Origin: Acidimicrobiaceae bacterium
Lineage (GTDB): Bacteria > Actinomycetota > Acidimicrobiia > Acidimicrobiales > RAAP-2
Assembly: GCA_003138815.1 (NCBI GenBank)
Contig: PLHD01000010.1
Coordinates: 62,308-126,307 of the forward strand
Reading direction: 5' to 3'
Length of the DNA: 64,000 nucleotides
Position numbers and translations under genes: made by a program. The notes under the pieces were generated by a model that was not told where the DNA came from, searched no databases, and saw only the letters and a program-made list of their open reading frames with translations. This document shows, one piece after another, positions 25,459 to 32,789 of this stretch (positions within the stretch are counted from its first letter, which is position 1; every line of letters begins with the position of its first letter).

Positions 25459-27834
25459 TCACACGGCCGCGATGCCGGGGTCGCGTTCAACCGCCGATCG
25501 TAGTGGGTCCGCAATCGTCACTGTGTCCCGAGCCACCTCGTTGAGAAGGAAGACGTCGAGTTCAGCGCTGGTGAGCGGATAAGCGACGAAGTTTCCTTGG
25601 ATGACGTCTGCGCCGACACTGCTCAGCGAATCGAAGGATCGCGAAGACTCGATGCCCTCGGCGACTACGGTAAGGCCAAGGGCGCGTGCCATCTCGATCA
25701 TGGAACGAATGAGAGAGATCGCTCGGCTGTCAGTGTCGAGGGCCAAGACGAACGACTTGTCAATCTTAAGTTCGTCCACTGACAGTTCCAGAAGCTGTGA
25801 CATCGACGAATATCCGACCCCGAAGTCATCAATGGAGATCTTGATCCCTAAGGATCTGAGCCTCTCGAGACTCCTCTTCGCCAGAGCTGGGTCTTGGGTC
25901 AGGCTTGACTCGGTGACCTCTAGGACTAATCGGTCCGCGGGGAGGCGGAACCACTCGAGCATGCGAGAGATCGAGTCGGGCAACTGCGGATCGATCAGGT
26001 CCCAGCGCGAGATGTTCACGCTCATCTGAAGCGCATGTCCGTTTCGATGAAGGCGGGCTAGTTCGTGGATTGCCAGGTCGAGCACCGCCCGGGTCAGCGG
26101 CGAGATGAGACCAGCTCTCTCGGCGAGCGGTATGAAGTCGTCCGGTTGGAGAAGACCTAGTGTCGGATGCTGCCATCTCACGAGCGCCTCCACCCCGTGC
26201 ACTGACCCGGTCAGCACGTGGCGAGTCGGTTGGAACTGCAAAATCAGACTGCGACGGTCGATCGCGGTTCGCAGATCGTTGATCACTGTCAGGCGTTCCC
26301 TGGTGTTGTCGTCTATGCCATCGCTGTAGACGCGCACAGCGTCTCGGCTGCGCTTCGCCTCGTACATTGCGACATCGGCACTGCGAAGAAGATCAACGTG
26401 CGTCGTGCCGTGCTGGGGCCAGACGGCGACCCCGATGCTCGCGCTCACGCGCACCTTGGTTCCGTCGACCGCCACCGGGTCGGCCAGTGCTTTCGCCAGT
26501 TCAGTGGCGATCGCGATCGGGTCCGACTCGGCCTCGATCATCAGAGTGCAGGCGAATTCGTCGCCCCCTATGCGAGCCATCGGTCCTCGGTTACCGATCT
26601 TCTTGGCGAAGCGGCGGCCGATGATCTTTAAGAGCTCGTCGCCTTTCGCGTGACCCAACGAGTCGTTCACCTCCTTGAATCCGTCGAGGTCGACCAATAC
26701 GATGGCGAGTTGTTCATCCGGCCGGAGTGAGGCGAGCTTCGACTCACCATCTTCCAGGAAGTCCCGACGATTGGACAGACCAGTGACGTGGTCGGTCCGC
26801 GCATCGACGAAGTGCGAACGTCCGAGCTGGCGCACCTCACTCTGAGTCATGACCATACGAAAAATCACCAAGACCAGTGACCCAAGCGCCATGAACGTCG
26901 TCGCCTTGGAGGTCGTTCGGTGGACGGCGTTGGCGAGTATGGCAATCGACAGGGCTCCGAAGATGACGGGAATAAGGTTCAAACCCCAAGGGGAAACAAG
27001 TCTCTCCCGTGACTCGCCTCGACGGTCGACCCTGGGCCACGCCGCCAACGCCAGGCAACACATCCCAATCGGGCGTGACGAGGTGACCAAAGAGTCCACG
27101 AAGTGGGACATCGTCGCAACCTGGTTGAGTTCCACGAAGTCACCGAGGCCGATCGAGATGAGTCCGATGATGAGCCAAACGGTGGGCCTGTTGGGGCGGA
27201 AGTGACTCGGCATGAGTCCAGCGAAGAGTAGGACCAGGAGGACGATCACCAGTATCGGATTGAAGATGTTCAGCTCGGAGACCAACGGCCGGCCACTGAC
27301 CTCGATGTACTGGCGGAACCAATACGTTGACGCCAAGGCGGCAAGTGCCAGGCCAGCGATGAGCCCGTCGAGACGGACGCTGATAGCTCGAGGGCCGAAG
27401 GACTGTTGCATGACGACGGCGACGGCGACGGCGACGGCGAAGTAGGACAGGACGAGAACGGCGTCACGAGTTGTAGAGGTCGAGAACGGGGTCACGCCCG
27501 CGAGGCTCAGTAGTCGGAGAACGTCGGCGAGGTCGAAGAGCAGGATGCCCAGACCCATCAGGAGCCAGGCACCACGTAGCGCAGAGTAGTTCTTCAGGCG
27601 AGTCAGAATCGGAACGACCGGCGCCATGAGGGCGAGGCACTCCAACCAGCTGTACAACGACACCGAGTCGATTGAGTAAGGGAGACGAACGGTGAGGAGC
27701 AGTGTCACGTACGTGACCACTACGAGGATCGCCGCCAATTCCGAAGTGAACTGGAATAGGTCGGACGACGCACGTCGAAGATAGCGATGTACCTTTGCCG
27801 GCGCAGTCACGTTGGGGGATCCCGCGATCGTCAT
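25459..27834 (-). CDS. Membrane GGDEF-EAL protein (diguanylate cyclase / c-di-GMP phosphodiesterase)
   Basis: 791 residues. Residues 30-320 form about nine or ten membrane helices of an uncharacterised sensor region. A GGDEF domain follows (about 345-505) with intact RIGGDEFA, then an EAL domain (about 520-765) with VEALVRW, NISRWDL, VTESSL, IDDFGVGYSS, DELKIDKSF and VVAEGIES. Both active sites look complete, so it may make or degrade cyclic di-GMP at the membrane; the dominant activity cannot be told. QGNFVAYPL replaces the commoner QGY(L/x) ending. ATG 27834 lacks a clear SD or -10. It is the only large gene in the low-GC region. Confidence 0.88.
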   Translation of the reverse strand: MTIAGSPNVTAPAKVHRYLRRASSDLFQFTSELAAILVVVTYVTLLLTVRLPYSIDSVSLYSWLECLALMAPVVPILTRLKNYSALRGAWLLMGLGILLFDLADVLRLLSLAGVTPFSTSTTRDAVLVLSYFAVAVAVAVVMQQSFGPRAISVRLDGLIAGLALAALASTYWFRQYIEVSGRPLVSELNIFNPILVIVLLVLLFAGLMPSHFRPNRPTVWLIIGLISIGLGDFVELNQVATMSHFVDSLVTSSRPIGMCCLALAAWPRVDRRGESRERLVSPWGLNLIPVIFGALSIAILANAVHRTTSKATTFMALGSLVLVIFRMVMTQSEVRQLGRSHFVDARTDHVTGLSNRRDFLEDGESKLASLRPDEQLAIVLVDLDGFKEVNDSLGHAKGDELLKIIGRRFAKKIGNRGPMARIGGDEFACTLMIEAESDPIAIATELAKALADPVAVDGTKVRVSASIGVAVWPQHGTTHVDLLRSADVAMYEAKRSRDAVRVYSDGIDDNTRERLTVINDLRTAIDRRSLILQFQPTRHVLTGSVHGVEALVRWQHPTLGLLQPDDFIPLAERAGLISPLTRAVLDLAIHELARLHRNGHALQMSVNISRWDLIDPQLPDSISRMLEWFRLPADRLVLEVTESSLTQDPALAKRSLERLRSLGIKISIDDFGVGYSSMSQLLELSVDELKIDKSFVLALDTDSRAISLIRSMIEMARALGLTVVAEGIESSRSFDSLSSVGADVIQGNFVAYPLTSAELDVFLLNEVARDTVTIADPLRSAVERDPGIAAV

Positions 27835-28586
27835 TACGGACTATCAGTGATAGTTAGGCGCGCGCCAAGATTCTGACGAGGAGGTGTGGACGTCACTAAA
27901 CCATCGACTCTATTCTTGACCACCCTATTTGTTGTAGATCTATCGACCATGATTCATACGCTTCTGCCCTTCGGAAAGCGATGTGCACGCGAAGACCTAT
28001 TCCGCACATGTCACTTGATGTTCGAAATCAACTGCTGACATCGTCGATCGAAGTCCCTAGAGACGTGAATCGATCTTCCATTGTCGCCTCATATGGCCGT
28101 CGAGTTGTCAACATCGTCACAATTACATGACATAATCCGCTCGGTCGCGTTGTATTCGTTCCAAAATAGAAGACCATTGCTTGGTTGCGACAGCGTTACA
28201 GGATGTGGTCTCGCCTCAGCCGATCGGCGTCACACGGATCTGTAAGCGCATTGGACGTGGCCATTCTTCTGTTGCGCGGCAGTTGCTGGTCTTCACAGTT
28301 GATCCCACGCAAGAAGAGCCAGCATCGAGCGACCCGGTGTCGGAGGCCATATGACGCCACTGTCAAGTCTCACCGCACGACACCTGCATCTGATCTCATC
28401 GCTTTCGCTAAGACGTTCGTCGCTCGCGTATCCTGATCGCTGTTGAGTTGATGAGATGAATTCTGGGGCGTGTGCGGAGTGGGCGGCGTGACGTGCCATA
28501 CCCTTTAGGAATGCGACCACGCACCGGCCATTGAACTAGACCGTGCGGGTTCTGCTCTGTGGCCCGACGTGAACCCGCACGCACCG
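27835..28586. other. AT-richer gap with two degenerate repeat copies
   Basis: About 750 bases with no recognisable gene; a plus-strand frame at 28185-28436 is Arg/Ser-rich and unconvincing. Degenerate copies of the dispersed repeat are GTGTCGGAGGCC (28337-28348) and GGCCCGACGTGAAC (28561-28574). The GC content is clearly below that of the rest of the window. Confidence 0.4.
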
Positions 28587-29150
28587 TCATGCCGTATCGG
28601 TCCCCAGGATGTTCGAAGGCAGACTAACCGGCTCGTCGACCGCGCTGATTTGGCCGAGTACGAGGCGTAATAGCCGTGCCAGTTCACGTTGCTCGGTAGG
28701 GGTGAGTGCGCCGACGGCGAGTGTCTCGTGGCGATTGAACTGGGGAAACAGCGTCTCGATTTGACGCTCGCCGGCCTTGGTGAGCTTGATCGAAACCCGA
28801 CGTTTGTCGTCGCGGTGGGGGATGCGACGAATCAATCGACGCGAATGAAGAGTCTTGATCACTCCGGGGAGGGTGCCCTTGGTGATGCCGGCTTCAGATG
28901 CAACGTGGCCGGTCTCCTGGGTGCCCCATATCCAAAGGACCCACAGCACAGTGAAGGCCGCCCAACTGAGGTCGTAGTCGCTCAGCACTGAGCGCTCCAT
29001 GTGGTTGCGGATCGCTGACCCGGAGCGCTAGATGTTTGACACTGCGCTCATGGCCGTGAAGTCGAGCTCGTGATCGCTGAGGCGGCTGCGTATATCCTGC
29101 TCAGCCGTAGAGACGACCGAGGCACGAGAACTGGCGATCTTCTTGGACAT
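28587..29150 (-). pseudogene. MarR-family regulator interrupted by an in-frame amber codon
   Basis: The frame from ATG 29150 (MSKKIASSRAS...) reads 40 codons, meets TAG at 29030-29028 (codon 41), and continues in the same frame through RSGSAIRNHMERSVLSDYDLSW to the end of a complete MarR winged helix (ASEAGITKGTLPGVIKTL, then the RIPHRDDKRRVSIKLT wing). MarR proteins normally carry this N-terminal dimerisation helix, so the part beginning at ATG 29000 alone is truncated. The amber most likely replaced a tyrosine codon (NI-stop-RSG). It could be a true pseudogene, a sequencing error or, less likely, read-through. It overlaps the decayed P450 gene. Confidence 0.7.
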
Positions 29151-29494
29151 CTATAGGCTTCGAGCGTTCGGCCGCCGGCGAAGGTGGTGCCCACCGATCG
29201 AAAGTACCCGCCGATTAGCTCGTGTGGGGCAATCTCCATCATCGTGCGCCGGGCCTCGGTCTCCTCCTCGTCCGTGTCCTCGAGACGGGTGCCCTGTCGG
29301 CTGGAGAAGATCTCGCTGTGACGGCCCGCGAAGACGACGTCCTCGTGCTTGGTGAGGCTCCAGAAACCCCGACCGCCGTCGATTTCCTCGGTCCAATGCA
29401 CGGGGTCATTGGCGCGAAGGTAGGCGAACGTTTCGTGGGGCACGCCGTCGACGTACGTGTCGTGCGAAGTGATGTCTCTCAGCGGTTCTGTCAT
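29048..29494 (-). pseudogene. Cytochrome P450, N-terminal fragment
   Basis: About the first 85 residues match bacterial P450s: YVDGVPHETFAYLRANDPVHW, GFWSLTKHEDVV, SRQGTRLED and RRTMMEI. Intact P450s are near 400 residues and carry ExxR and the heme-cysteine loop; none of this remains. After TMMEI the expected D-PPEH segment is lost and the rest of the frame runs unrelated into the MarR gene. ATG 29494 has a good SD (GAGGGAG). A deletion remnant. Confidence 0.75.
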
Positions 29495-29580
29495 GGGGCT
29501 CCCTCGAGCAAAGCCTCTGTTTGCTTCCAAAGGATTGTGCTATTACGGCACATTGGGGCCGCGGCCCGTACTATGGCCAC

Positions 29581-30309
29581 ATGGCCAAACCCCTAATCGG
29601 CATTTCCGGGCGCAGGCTGCCAGCGACGCTCCTGGGGTCGCACCTGCCGGCGGCGATGAGCTCGCTGCGCTTCGACCTGCACTTCGCGGACTATCCGAGG
29701 TCGATTGCCGCCGCCGGGGGACTGCCGGTCGAGTTGGCCCGCGACGCGGACGTCGACGGAATCGTCGATCGCCTCGACGGGCTGGTGCTGAGCGGGGGAG
29801 CGGACCTGGATCCGTCCCTCTACGGTCGCGAGTCCCACCCCAATCTCGGATCTCTCGAACGTGAGCGCGACGAGTGGGAACTGGCGCTGCTGATGGCGGC
29901 GCGAAAGAGTGACCTGCCCGTGCTGGCGATCTGTCGGGGATTCCAGCTGGTGAACGTGGCCTTCGGCGGCACGTTGCACCAGCACGTCGAGCTCGAGGAG
30001 GGGTCCGGCCACCCGCAGTGGGACGTCGACGGGCGAACCGCCACCCACGAGGTGAAGGTCCTGGCCGGCACAATGACCTCGAAGCTCCTGCCCGAGCAGT
30101 GGCCGGTGAACTCGCTGCACCACCAGACGGTCGACACGATCGGCGAGGGCCTGACCGTTTCGGCCACCGCACCCGACGGCGTGGTGGAGGGTCTCGAGAC
30201 GCCCGACGGGAATCTGCTCGCGGTCCAGTGGCACCCCGAACTCCTCGAAGCGCCCGACCCAATGTTCGTATGGCTCGTGCGCGAAGCCGGTATTCGTCTC
30301 AGGAAATGA
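29581..30309 (+). CDS. Class I glutamine-amidotransferase-like hydrolase, PuuD type (gamma-glutamyl-GABA hydrolase family, C26)
   Basis: 242 residues. SGGADLDPSLYG near residue 71, catalytic Cys118 in LAICRGFQLVNVAFGG, and His218/Glu220 in VQWHPE give a complete catalytic triad. Family members hydrolyse gamma-glutamyl linkages, as in putrescine degradation by PuuD; the true substrate is not known. ATG 29581 is chosen because TACTAT 29569-29574 lies exactly six bases before it. Downstream is the remnant of an APC permease, so an uptake-plus-hydrolysis pair may have existed. Confidence 0.85.
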   Translation: MAKPLIGISGRRLPATLLGSHLPAAMSSLRFDLHFADYPRSIAAAGGLPVELARDADVDGIVDRLDGLVLSGGADLDPSLYGRESHPNLGSLERERDEWELALLMAARKSDLPVLAICRGFQLVNVAFGGTLHQHVELEEGSGHPQWDVDGRTATHEVKVLAGTMTSKLLPEQWPVNSLHHQTVDTIGEGLTVSATAPDGVVEGLETPDGNLLAVQWHPELLEAPDPMFVWLVREAGIRLRK

Positions 30310-30390
30310 CTCGACGTAGGTCGTTTGACCCCGTACGGCTTCGCAACGGCTGAAGCCAGACGGGGCGGATCAGAATCAAATCGGGGGACA

Positions 30391-30504
30391 ATGACGGATA
30401 GCAAGACGACGAAAACGTCGCTGGGCGGCAAGTGAAAGCTGACGCTGCTCGACACGATCGCATAGTCCGACGGACTGATGGGTCCGATCTTTTCGATCGC
30501 TTAA
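30391..30504 (+). pseudogene. APC permease, N-terminal remnant with three in-frame stops
   Basis: ATG 30391 follows TCGGGGGACA (SD-like). The frame reads MTDSKTTKTSLGGK, TGA (30433), KLTLLDTIA, TAG (30463), SDGLMGPIFSIA, TAA (30502). Ignoring the stops, this is the start of an amino-acid permease (LLDTIA...GLMGPIFSIA is the usual first helix of APC transporters). The rest is missing and the crcB gene abuts it tail to tail. The fragment lies 81 bases after the PuuD-like gene. Confidence 0.65.
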
Positions 30505-30860
30505 TGGGCGAGTCCCATGCCGACGGCGAAGGCTCCGGCGCAGAGCAGTGGGGTAGTGACCACCAGGGCCACCGAGTAACCCAGGTGGTGCTCGCGCTGG
30601 AGGAGGGCGGGGATCGCCAGGGCCGACGAGAACGTGGTCAGTCCCCCGCAGAAACCCGTGATTACAATCTCGTGAAGATGTAGGTCACTGTTTCCGATCA
30701 ATCTGTACGCGGCCCATCCGGCGATGCCGCTGCCGACCGCGTTGGCGGCAACCGTCGCCCACGGGCGCAGCGTGGGATGGTGGCGACGCACGCCGTACTC
30801 CGAGACAAAGCGGACGACGCATCCAGCCGCGCCGGCGACGGCGATGAGGAGCAGGGTCAT
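30501..30860 (-). CDS. crcB: CrcB/Fluc fluoride channel subunit (second of a pair)
   Basis: 119 residues with four membrane helices. Conserved Fluc features are present: GCVVRF near residue 13, TVAANAVGSGIAG near 40 (Asn lining the pore), and GFCGGLTTFSSA near 67. Fluc proteins work as dual-topology dimers that export fluoride. Tandem genes usually encode the two oppositely oriented subunits of a heterodimer. ATG 30860 overlaps the stop of the other subunit (ATGA). Confidence 0.9.
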   Translation of the reverse strand: MTLLLIAVAGAAGCVVRFVSEYGVRRHHPTLRPWATVAANAVGSGIAGWAAYRLIGNSDLHLHEIVITGFCGGLTTFSSALAIPALLQREHHLGYSVALVVTTPLLCAGAFAVGMGLAH

Positions 30861-31273
30861 CGCGCACGCCGCCACAGCCCGAGCCACGCGGCGAACACGC
30901 CGCTCAGGATCGCCATGAGGGCCATGAAAATGCTCCCGAGTACTGACACGTGCCAGATGGCCGCGAGGTCAACGAAGAGGCTCGAATAGGACGTGAAGCC
31001 GCCGAAAAGGCCTGTGATCAGGAGAAGTCGTGTGAGGTTGTTGGGATCATGGTGGCGCAGCGGCCCGCGCAGGAGCCTCGTGGCGACGTAGACGCCCACG
31101 AGGTTGATCGCGAGCAAGACCCAGGGAATCCTGTCGACCCAGTCCGGTCCGACGGCCTGCGGCTCGAGTTTCAAGAGCAGGTCGCGGGCGATCGTTCCGG
31201 CCGCGCCGCCGCAAGCGACGGCGAGCACTGCGAGCGCCAGCTGCTTGGGACTGAGAGTTGTGTGGGCGCGCAT
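30857..31273 (-). CDS. crcB: CrcB/Fluc fluoride channel subunit (first of a pair)
   Basis: 138 residues. AVACGGAAGTIARD near residue 19, LLAINLVGVYVATRLL near 53 and ITGLFGGFTSYSSLFVD near 84 are the Fluc motifs. It probably forms a heterodimer with the downstream coupled subunit. ATG 31273 is chosen over upstream codons because it precedes the conserved part; TAGTTT lies ten bases upstream, a little far for a leaderless start. No fluoride-riboswitch consensus was found between this gene and the divergent secreted-protein gene. Confidence 0.9.
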   Translation of the reverse strand: MRAHTTLSPKQLALAVLAVACGGAAGTIARDLLLKLEPQAVGPDWVDRIPWVLLAINLVGVYVATRLLRGPLRHHDPNNLTRLLLITGLFGGFTSYSSLFVDLAAIWHVSVLGSIFMALMAILSGVFAAWLGLWRRAR

Positions 31274-31405
31274 CGGTACTTCAAAACTACTGGAGCCGGA
31301 AAAGTGGGAGATGGGCTCCGGATCGATCGACCTCACGATCTCGAGATGTCTCTGTGTGACTTTACATAACGTACATTATCGGCGTCACAGATGGAGGGCG
31401 GTAAC

Positions 31406-31417
31406 TATAATGTTCAT
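31406..31417 (+). promoter_or_regulatory. Perfect-consensus -10 box, leaderless spacing
   Basis: TATAAT at 31406-31411 is followed by exactly six bases and then the ATG of the secreted-protein gene. It is the only exact TATAAT among the leaderless -10 boxes recognised in the window. No convincing -35 is seen. Confidence 0.7.
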
Positions 31418-31822
31418 ATGCGTCGAGCTCTCTACGCTGCCTTGTTGGCAGTCTCCTCAATCGGCTTCTTTGCCAGTCCGGCGGGAGCCGACATCGTTGG
31501 TTCCGGATCGGTGAGCAGTTCACTTTCTTTTGATTACAGCAATAATTCCAACGCCGCCTCGGCTAGTGGCGGACCGTTCGACATCATCGTCAATGTGCTG
31601 CCTGGGGGCTCCTCGGGTGCCATCCGGATTGTCGCGGTGGCACCGAACGGCTCTGGCGTCTCGAACCTCGTCTGCGGATACCGCGAGATACAGAAGAGCC
31701 ATGCGGAGTGCGCGTTCAACTTCACAGCCGATGGTGTGTGGTCCATTCACGCCCAGATGGCTGGTGCCGACCGGTCTAACGTGATCGCCACCGCCATAAC
31801 GAATCTGCGCGTCGTCAACTGA
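31418..31822 (+). CDS. Small secreted protein of unknown function
   Basis: 134 residues. A clear signal peptide (MRRALYAALLAVSSIGFFASPAGA, cleaved after AGA near residue 24) is followed by a Ser/Gly/Asn-rich beta-type domain of about 110 residues with two cysteines (NLVCGYREIQKSHAECAF) that could form a disulfide. No family recognised. The promoter has the consensus TATAAT, suggesting strong expression of an exported product. A 58-residue gene follows after two bases. Confidence 0.7.
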   Translation: MRRALYAALLAVSSIGFFASPAGADIVGSGSVSSSLSFDYSNNSNAASASGGPFDIIVNVLPGGSSGAIRIVAVAPNGSGVSNLVCGYREIQKSHAECAFNFTADGVWSIHAQMAGADRSNVIATAITNLRVVN

Positions 31823-31824
31823 TC

Positions 31825-32001
31825 GTGAGCCCCATCGAACCGGTCCTTTTCCGGGTTCTGTGGGGTGACCCCTTCAAGGGGCTGACCCAGGGGGTCATTC
31901 TGGCGCACGACACCGACGAGGCACTCGTAGCGGCCCACGAGCTGCGTCCGGACCTGCCCCGGCCCCGGACCGCCTTCCTGGTGGTCGAGACCAGCGGCTA
32001 G
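31825..32001 (+). CDS. Small 58-residue protein coupled to the secreted-protein gene
   Basis: GTG 31825 lies two bases after the preceding TGA. The product (MSPIEPVLFRVLWGDPFKG...) is compact, without signal peptide or helix, and keeps the GC-rich third positions of a real gene. It contains LTQGVILAHDTDEALVAAHELRPDLPRP and ends FLVVETSG. No family is recognised. The stop TAG at 31999-32001 precedes the -10 box of the SDR gene. Confidence 0.5.
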   Translation: MSPIEPVLFRVLWGDPFKGLTQGVILAHDTDEALVAAHELRPDLPRPRTAFLVVETSG

Positions 32002-32021
32002 CGCTGCTCTACACTTCGGCT

Positions 32022-32789
32022 ATGAATCCTCTCTTCGACGTCTCAGGCAAGGTCGTACTCGTCACGGGAGGCAGCCGCGGCATCGGCGAGATGATCGCGC
32101 GAGGCTTCGTAGCGGCCGGTGCCAAGGTCTACATCTCGTCGCGCAAGGCCGACGCGTGCGACTTGCTGGCGGCCGAGTTGTCCAAAAGCGGTGCGTGCGT
32201 ATCCCTGCCCGCTGACCTCTCCACCGAGGCCGAGTGCCGTCGCCTCGCGGGCGAGGTCGCCTCGCGCGAAAGCCGCCTCGACGTGCTCGTTAACAATGCT
32301 GGGGCGACGTGGGGCGCTCCGATGGCCGACTACGACGAGGCCGCCTTCGAGCGTGTCCTGGCGCTCAACGTGAAGGCGGTCTTTCACGTGACCAAGTTCC
32401 TGCGGCCCTTGCTCGAGGCGGCTGGCAGTCCAGAGAGCCCGGCTCGGGTCATCAACATCGGCTCAATCGACGGACTGCACGTGCCGGCGCTGGAGACCTA
32501 CGCCTACTCGGCGTCCAAGGCCGCCGTGCACCAGCTGACGCGCCACCTCGCCAAGTTCATGGCACCGGACGTCACCGTGAACGCGATCGCTCCGGGCCCC
32601 TTCGAGTCCAAGATGATGCGAGCGACGCTCGACGCCTTCGGCGACCAGATCGCCGCCAGTGCGCCGATGAAGAGAATCGGCCGCCCTTCGGACATGGCCG
32701 GCGCCGCAATATTCCTCGCCTCACCGGCGGCGAGCTACATCACCGGGGCGGTACTTCCCGTCGACGGTGGCATCTCGACGCTCGCCTAG
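32022..32789 (+). CDS. Short-chain dehydrogenase/reductase
   Basis: 255 residues, classical SDR. TGGSRGIG (residues 15-22) binds the dinucleotide, followed by NNAG (91-94) and the catalytic set Ser148, Tyr162 and Lys166 (YSASK). ISSRKADA after strand 2 favours NADP(H). Substrate unknown; it resembles 3-oxoacyl-ACP reductase-like and gluconate-type SDRs. TACACT 32010-32015 lies six bases before ATG. The TAG stop shares CTAG (32786-32789) with the stop of the convergent HtrA gene. Confidence 0.87.
   Translation: MNPLFDVSGKVVLVTGGSRGIGEMIARGFVAAGAKVYISSRKADACDLLAAELSKSGACVSLPADLSTEAECRRLAGEVASRESRLDVLVNNAGATWGAPMADYDEAAFERVLALNVKAVFHVTKFLRPLLEAAGSPESPARVINIGSIDGLHVPALETYAYSASKAAVHQLTRHLAKFMAPDVTVNAIAPGPFESKMMRATLDAFGDQIAASAPMKRIGRPSDMAGAAIFLASPAASYITGAVLPVDGGISTLA

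Noticed and set aside
31274-31417. Fluoride riboswitch upstream of the crcB pair
   Set aside because: GGGAGATGGGCTCC superficially resembles the GGNGATGG start of the crcB motif but is on the opposite strand from crcB and lacks the following conserved elements.
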